Virus record (IMG/VR): IMGVR_UViG_3300042475_001650
Coordinates: 1 to 52,047 of that record
Source of the DNA: a virus
Reading direction: 5' to 3' (one strand)
Length of the DNA: 52,047 nt
In this document: positions 48,623-52,047 of the stretch, in pieces
Layout of the letters: every line of letters starts with the position of its first letter
Position numbering within the stretch: the stretch's first letter is position 1
Translations under genes and position numbers: made by a program
Notes under the pieces: generated by a model
What the model was told of the DNA's origin: nothing
Databases searched by the model: none
The model's input: the letters and a program-made list of their open reading frames with translations, nothing else

Positions 48623-49114
48623 ATGTTCGACCCGGCCAGCATAGGGATCGCCCTCAGTATCGGGAGCAAAGCCTTCTCGATGCTCAAGCAGGGCATCGCG
48701 GCCGGGCGCGAGATCCAAGACATGGCTTCGCAGCTCTCCGAATGGGGCAAGGCGGTCTCGGATATTGCCTATGCTGCGGAGCGCGCCAACGAGCCGCCGG
48801 GGGTCTTCAAGACCCTGTTCGGGAGCACCTCCCAGCAAAGCGCGATCGACATCTTCGCCGCCCAGAAGCAATGCGAGCAGCAAAGGCGGGAGCTCCGCCA
48901 GCTCATTAGCTTTTCATATGGGAACGACGCATGGCTAGAGTTTCAGGCCATTGAGCGCCGCGTGAGGGAGCAACAGCGCGAACAGGTTTACCGCCGCCGC
49001 GAGATCATCGAGGGGCTGGTCGAGTTCGCGCTCTGGACCGGCATCATCGCGGTGGCGATCGTCGTCTCTGGCATTGGTCTATATTTCTGGGGGCGCTATC
49101 TTGGGAGATGGTAA
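48623..49114 (+). CDS. Extra membrane protein present only in version B (163 aa)
   Basis: A 163-aa protein: MFDPASIGIALSIGSKAFSM, then GREIQDMASQLSEWGKAVSD, FKTLFGSTSQQSAIDIFAAQ, ISFSYGNDAWLEFQAIERRV and a C-terminal membrane segment (FALWTGIIAVAIVVSGIGLY) ending FWGRYLGRW. Hypothetical proteins of this shape occur near lysis genes in other aquatic phages, as far as I recall; the role is unknown. Version A lacks it exactly between two AAAATGAG copies. Lysis-timing or superinfection-related roles are conceivable. Confidence 0.75.
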   Translation: MFDPASIGIALSIGSKAFSMLKQGIAAGREIQDMASQLSEWGKAVSDIAYAAERANEPPGVFKTLFGSTSQQSAIDIFAAQKQCEQQRRELRQLISFSYGNDAWLEFQAIERRVREQQREQVYRRREIIEGLVEFALWTGIIAVAIVVSGIGLYFWGRYLGRW

Positions 49115-49115
49115 A

Positions 49116-49331
49116 ATGAGGCTGGCACTGGTTCTATTGGTCGCGGGCTGCGGGCCTGTTACCGTCTCCTCGGTGGCCTATACCACCGCTTGCCCAAAGG
49201 GGGACGCGCAATGCGAGATCCGGCAGAACGCGGAGACGCTCTACTATATGGCGCACGAGGACGCGGCGAACGAGCTCCTCTGCTCCGGCGATACGCGCGA
49301 CGTCATGGGGGCGCTCTGCTCGGTCTACTGA
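49116..49331 (+). CDS. Small lipoprotein, version B
   Basis: 71 aa, counterpart of 11409-11624. The lipobox (LVLLVAGC) and all Cys residues are kept; the differences are at residues 6 and 47-48 (AHED for AMPD). The start is an ATG 4 nt after the preceding stop. Confidence 0.7.
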   Translation: MRLALVLLVAGCGPVTVSSVAYTTACPKGDAQCEIRQNAETLYYMAHEDAANELLCSGDTRDVMGALCSVY

Positions 49332-49996
49332 TGGCGACGAGCGCCGGGGCGCAGGTCACCGGCGACCTTAACACCAACAGCGGCAACACGAACTCGACGA
49401 TCGGGTCGAACAATAACACCGCGGAGAGCACGACGAACTATAACGGATCCGGGAGCGCGCCCTTCTCGACGCCGGTCCCGACGGCCGCAGCTCCGACGGT
49501 CATGGGTGGCGGCGGGAACGATAGCTGTTTGATCCCGGTGCAGAACGCTTTCCAGATCTCGATCTTCGGGCGCGCCGAGGGGCGCATGGAGCAAGATGTG
49601 GCGTGCAACCGCAGGAAAGACGCGAGGCTCCTCGGCACGCCGCAGGAGACCGGCGGGCTCGGTCTACAGGTCTCGGGGATCTCGGTCATGTGCAGCAGCG
49701 CGGAGGTCTTTCGGGCGATGGCGCTCGCGAGCACGCCTTGCCCGATCTACTCGATCGAGACCGGCAAGCTCCTCACCGGGCGCGACGCCTACATGGCGAT
49801 GCGTTCCCAGCCCGCGATTTATGTGGTAGGATACGCGGGCGACCCGGGCTTCTGGGACGCTTTTCTGATGATGGGCGAGGAGCTCCCGGATGTCCTACCT
49901 CAAGAAAGCAGCGGTCCTCTTCTTTCTGAACGCTTCCGCCGTTCACGCCGAGGAGACGATGGAGAACCTTCAGGGGTCGGCGCAGGCAATCCTTGA
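49211..49996 (+). CDS. Exported protein of unknown function, version B
   Basis: Counterpart of 11504-12289. The overlapping signal-like segment GALLGLLMATSAGAQ keeps an A-x-A site before QVTGDLNTNSG although the amino acids around it changed. This conservation of signal-peptide character in both versions supports a start upstream of ATG 49331. Function unknown. Confidence 0.6.
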   Translation: MRDPAERGDALLYGARGRGERAPLLRRYARRHGGALLGLLMATSAGAQVTGDLNTNSGNTNSTIGSNNNTAESTTNYNGSGSAPFSTPVPTAAAPTVMGGGGNDSCLIPVQNAFQISIFGRAEGRMEQDVACNRRKDARLLGTPQETGGLGLQVSGISVMCSSAEVFRAMALASTPCPIYSIETGKLLTGRDAYMAMRSQPAIYVVGYAGDPGFWDAFLMMGEELPDVLPQESSGPLLSERFRRSRRGDDGEPSGVGAGNP

Positions 49997-50639
49997 CCAG
50001 CTCTCCGCCGCGCAGGATCTCACGGTCGGCGCGGTCTACAGCGCCGGGCAGGGCGACATCATCGCGGCAGGCGTGATGCAGGACGCCGCAATCTCCGCGC
50101 AGATGGTCACGGCCTATAACAGCGCGATCGACGACGTGATCGACGCGACCTATTACAACGCCGCCATGCTCTTCGAAGATCAGCACACGGCCGCGATGGC
50201 GAACCTCGATCTCGCCGTCGACGATCTCGTGGCAGCGACGGCCGTCCTGATGACGGTGCAGGCGATCGCCAATATGGCCGCGAACGCCGACACCGTGCAG
50301 GAGCAGCTCGTCGTGCAGGTCGCGCTCGAGAACACCGACATGACGATCAGCTCGGCCGACGTCTCGAGCTATAACAGCGCGCTCGGCGCGGTGCAGACCT
50401 ATGCCCGGGATGCGGGCGCGTTCCTCGCTGCGTCGCGGAACACCACGATGACCGGGACGCTCGACGCCTACGCCTCGACCAGCGGCGCGAGCCTCTACGG
50501 CGCGACAGCGGTTTACAGCGCAACGGCCGACATCATGAACATCACGGGAGCGGACGCCTTCGGGATCGGGCTTACCGGGCTCCTCGGCGCGAACCTCGTG
50601 ACGCTCGAGGATGTCTATGCGGCAGAGTATGGCTCTTGA
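49890..50639 (+). CDS. Exported helical protein, version B
   Basis: 249 aa, counterpart of 12183-12932, signal peptide MSYLKKAAVLFFLNASAVHA. It is one of the more diverged genes of the lysis cassette (for example TYNSAIDDVIDATYYNAAML-type changes), which suggests an external, rapidly changing protein. Confidence 0.7.
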   Translation: MSYLKKAAVLFFLNASAVHAEETMENLQGSAQAILDQLSAAQDLTVGAVYSAGQGDIIAAGVMQDAAISAQMVTAYNSAIDDVIDATYYNAAMLFEDQHTAAMANLDLAVDDLVAATAVLMTVQAIANMAANADTVQEQLVVQVALENTDMTISSADVSSYNSALGAVQTYARDAGAFLAASRNTTMTGTLDAYASTSGASLYGATAVYSATADIMNITGADAFGIGLTGLLGANLVTLEDVYAAEYGS

Positions 50640-51067
50640 GCGAGGAGCCCGAAGCCAACGGCCTGCGGATAGCAGGGATCGACGTCAAGGGCTGGTGGCT
50701 CGCCGCAGCCCTTCCCGCGCTCTCGGGGATCAGCGGCGCGGTTTACGTCGGCTATGACACGGTCAACCGCTTCTGGGCCGTCGAGGAGAGCGTCGAGGGC
50801 GTGCTGGGCGTCGAGAGCCGCGTCCAGACCCTCGAGCAGGCGATCCAAGACAATGACGTGCGCGGGCTCGCGCCGAAGCTCTCCGCGATCAGCACGCAGA
50901 TGTCGACGATCCTCGAGCAGCAAAAGGAGCTCCTCGAGCTCCGCTCGATGGTCGAGAAGTCGGACGCGGTCACGAGCGGGCTCGCGGGCAAGCTCGAGAA
51001 ATACGACGCGGAGATCGAGGATCTCTGGAAGGCGATGGACGATCTAGTAAGGAACCCCATGCGATGA
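50636..51067 (+). CDS. Membrane-anchored coiled-coil protein, version B
   Basis: 143 aa from TTG 50636, as in version A. Only a few residues differ in the coiled coil (SAISTQMSTIL for SSISTQMGTIL, RSMVEK for RSLVEK). The TM segment is the same. Confidence 0.68.
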   Translation: MSEEPEANGLRIAGIDVKGWWLAAALPALSGISGAVYVGYDTVNRFWAVEESVEGVLGVESRVQTLEQAIQDNDVRGLAPKLSAISTQMSTILEQQKELLELRSMVEKSDAVTSGLAGKLEKYDAEIEDLWKAMDDLVRNPMR

Positions 51068-51261
51068 TCGAAAAACTGGTCTGGATAGGCTTCGTCGGCG
51101 CGCTCGCCGGGATCTTCTATGTCTCAGGGGACGGCTTCTACCGCTACCCGTGCATGGATCCGGCTAACGTCGAAACGCCGCAATGCTCACCGCCGATATG
51201 CTCGGCAACCCGGACGTGCCCGTCCGATCTCACAGGAGGCTCAAGCTATGTCACGCAATAA
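51064..51261 (+). CDS. Single-TM Cys-rich small protein, version B
   Basis: 65 aa, counterpart of 13357-13554. The membrane segment is changed (WIGFVGALAGIFYVSG) but DGFYRYPC and all four Cys are kept. Confidence 0.68.
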   Translation: MIEKLVWIGFVGALAGIFYVSGDGFYRYPCMDPANVETPQCSPPICSATRTCPSDLTGGSSYVTQ

Positions 51262-51535
51262 GAACGACCCGGAAATGCTCGAGGCGCGCCTGCGCTATTT
51301 CATCGGGTGCTCGCTGGTCGTGATCCTTGGGGGCACGATCTTCGCGGTGCTCTACTCTCTGGTCTTCATCACGCAGCCGCTCGAGGTCTCGCCGAACGAT
51401 CAGAAGTTCTTTGAGCTCCTCACCCCGCTCGCCTCGTTCATCGTCGGCGCGCTGGGCGGCGTGATGGCGGCAGGAAACAACCGCAGCAAAGGCGGCAACG
51501 ATGACGAGCCGCCGAGACAGGAGATCCAAGAATGA
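51248..51535 (+). CDS. Putative holin-like protein, version B
   Basis: Protein identical to 13541-13828 (95 aa) with a few silent changes. Two membrane segments. Confidence 0.6.
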   Translation: MSRNKNDPEMLEARLRYFIGCSLVVILGGTIFAVLYSLVFITQPLEVSPNDQKFFELLTPLASFIVGALGGVMAAGNNRSKGGNDDEPPRQEIQE

Positions 51536-51708
51536 TCGGGATGAAGCTGGTCGGTGCGCTCGTCGGGCGCAAGGTGAAAGAGAAGGCGGTCGAGGCCGTC
51601 CTCGATAAGGTGGATCTGCCAGCTCCGATCGAGAAGGCGATCGAGGCGTCCGTCACCGGCTCCCCTTTGGGGATGCTTGGCAAGCTCGGGAAGGTCTTAA
51701 AGAAATGA
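51532..51708 (+). CDS. Small amphipathic protein, version B
   Basis: 58 aa, identical protein to 13825-14001. Coupled at both ends as in version A. Confidence 0.65.
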   Translation: MIGMKLVGALVGRKVKEKAVEAVLDKVDLPAPIEKAIEASVTGSPLGMLGKLGKVLKK

Positions 51709-52047
51709 TGCTCCGGGTCGCAGCCGCGCTCGTCGTCCTCGCGGCTCCCGCGCTCGCGGAGCAATACAAGATCAACCGCGTGATCGATGGCGACACCGTC
51801 GAGATCGCGGTCGGCTTCTTGCCGGATCCGCTCCCTCCGAAGCTCTCGATCCGCGTCCTCGGGATCGACACGCCGGAGAAGGCACCGCGCGCCCAGTGCG
51901 AGGCGGAGGCCAAGAAGGCGGCGGAGGCGAGCGCGTTCACCAAGAGCGCGGTCGCGATGGCGCAGAGCGTCGAGATCCAGATCGAGAAGTGGGACAAATA
52001 CGGCGGGCGCGTCCTCGGGCACGTCCTCCTCGACGGGCACAGCCTGT
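51705..52047 (+). CDS. Exported SNase-like nuclease, version B, 3' truncated by the window
   Basis: The first 114 codons of the nuclease are present. Only one residue differs from version A in this part (Gly for Asp at residue 37, EIAVGFLPD). The signal peptide and the SNase motifs (VIDGDTVEI, RVLGIDTPE, KYGGRVLG) are present. The truncation is due to the window end. Confidence 0.88.
   Translation, partial: MMLRVAAALVVLAAPALAEQYKINRVIDGDTVEIAVGFLPDPLPPKLSIRVLGIDTPEKAPRAQCEAEAKKAAEASAFTKSAVAMAQSVEIQIEKWDKYGGRVLGHVLLDGHSL

Larger units (their letters stand above)
36738..52047 (+). repeat. Second version of the tail-lysis module (repeat copy B)
   Basis: Aligns with 1-14340. The last 106 bases (51942-52047) are identical to 14235-14340. 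Gene order is the same except for the fibre locus (two S74-type fibres here), an extra 163-codon gene at 48623 and a shorter tape measure. Nearly all shared genes are intact in both versions and differ mostly at synonymous sites. Confidence 0.93.

Noticed and set aside
1-52047. Tandem prophage in a host chromosome
   Set aside because: No integrase, CI-type repressor, attachment site or bacterial gene is visible, and the two versions begin and end inside genes rather than at prophage borders.
1-52047. CRISPR array or tRNA genes
   Set aside because: No set of regularly spaced repeats and no cloverleaf could be found on either strand by eye.

Overview
The window is a tailed-phage (siphovirus-type) sequence of high GC content. 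The host is most likely an alphaproteobacterium: the window carries a GapR/DUF2312-like gene, a family largely confined to that class, together with ERF, NinB and DUF1064 genes and CGATC-rich coding sequence. I see no integrase, CI-type repressor, tRNA, rRNA, insertion sequence or CRISPR array, so nothing points to lysogeny or to flanking chromosome.

Layout. (1) 1-11.2 kb, plus strand: neck and tail module in lambda-like order (tail completion, terminator, tube, G/GT chaperones with a -1 slippery site, tape measure, M-, L- and K-position proteins, J-like tip, fibre, fibre chaperone). (2) 11.2-15.3 kb, plus strand: lysis/export cassette of small membrane and exported proteins, an exported SNase-type nuclease and a GH19 endolysin, closed by a hairpin terminator at 15299-15324. 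(3) 15.4-19.05 kb, minus strand: a tightly coupled recombination operon (ERF annealing protein, NinB, GapR-like protein, HNH protein and several micro-proteins). (4) 19.2-24.4 kb, plus strand: Cro-like regulator, DUF1064 nuclease, a non-coding segment with four stem-loops, replication genes, HNH endonuclease, SSB, small early genes and an HD hydrolase. (5) 24.4-25.8 kb: a ParB-like plus Mom-like pair behind a good sigma70-type promoter, probably a DNA-modification module. (6) 25.8-26.36 kb, minus strand: two small unknown genes. (7) 26.45-36.65 kb, plus strand: terminase, portal, head morphogenesis, protease/scaffold, decoration, capsid and connector genes.

The main structural fact is that 36738-52047 repeats 1-14340 as a diverged version of the same tail and lysis modules. 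Differences are mostly synonymous. The two versions differ in the middle of the tape measure, the fibre locus (one fibre plus chaperone in the first; two S74-type chaperone-ended fibres in the second) and one extra 163-codon gene in the second. The window starts mid-gene, and its first 127 bases are identical to 36738-36864 before diverging at base 128. The likeliest reading is a circular or circularly permuted genome of about 37 kb assembled past one full turn, with two co-existing strains supplying the two versions. A real phage carrying two alternative tails is less likely and needs read-level testing.

The most interesting biology: a ParB/Mom-like DNA-modification pair; a protease gene whose family C-terminus lies in the +1 frame, followed by an in-frame internal start for a scaffold; a compact multi-hairpin region before the replication gene; fibre-locus and tape-measure exchange between sister phages; and several overlapping genes too short for ordinary gene calling.
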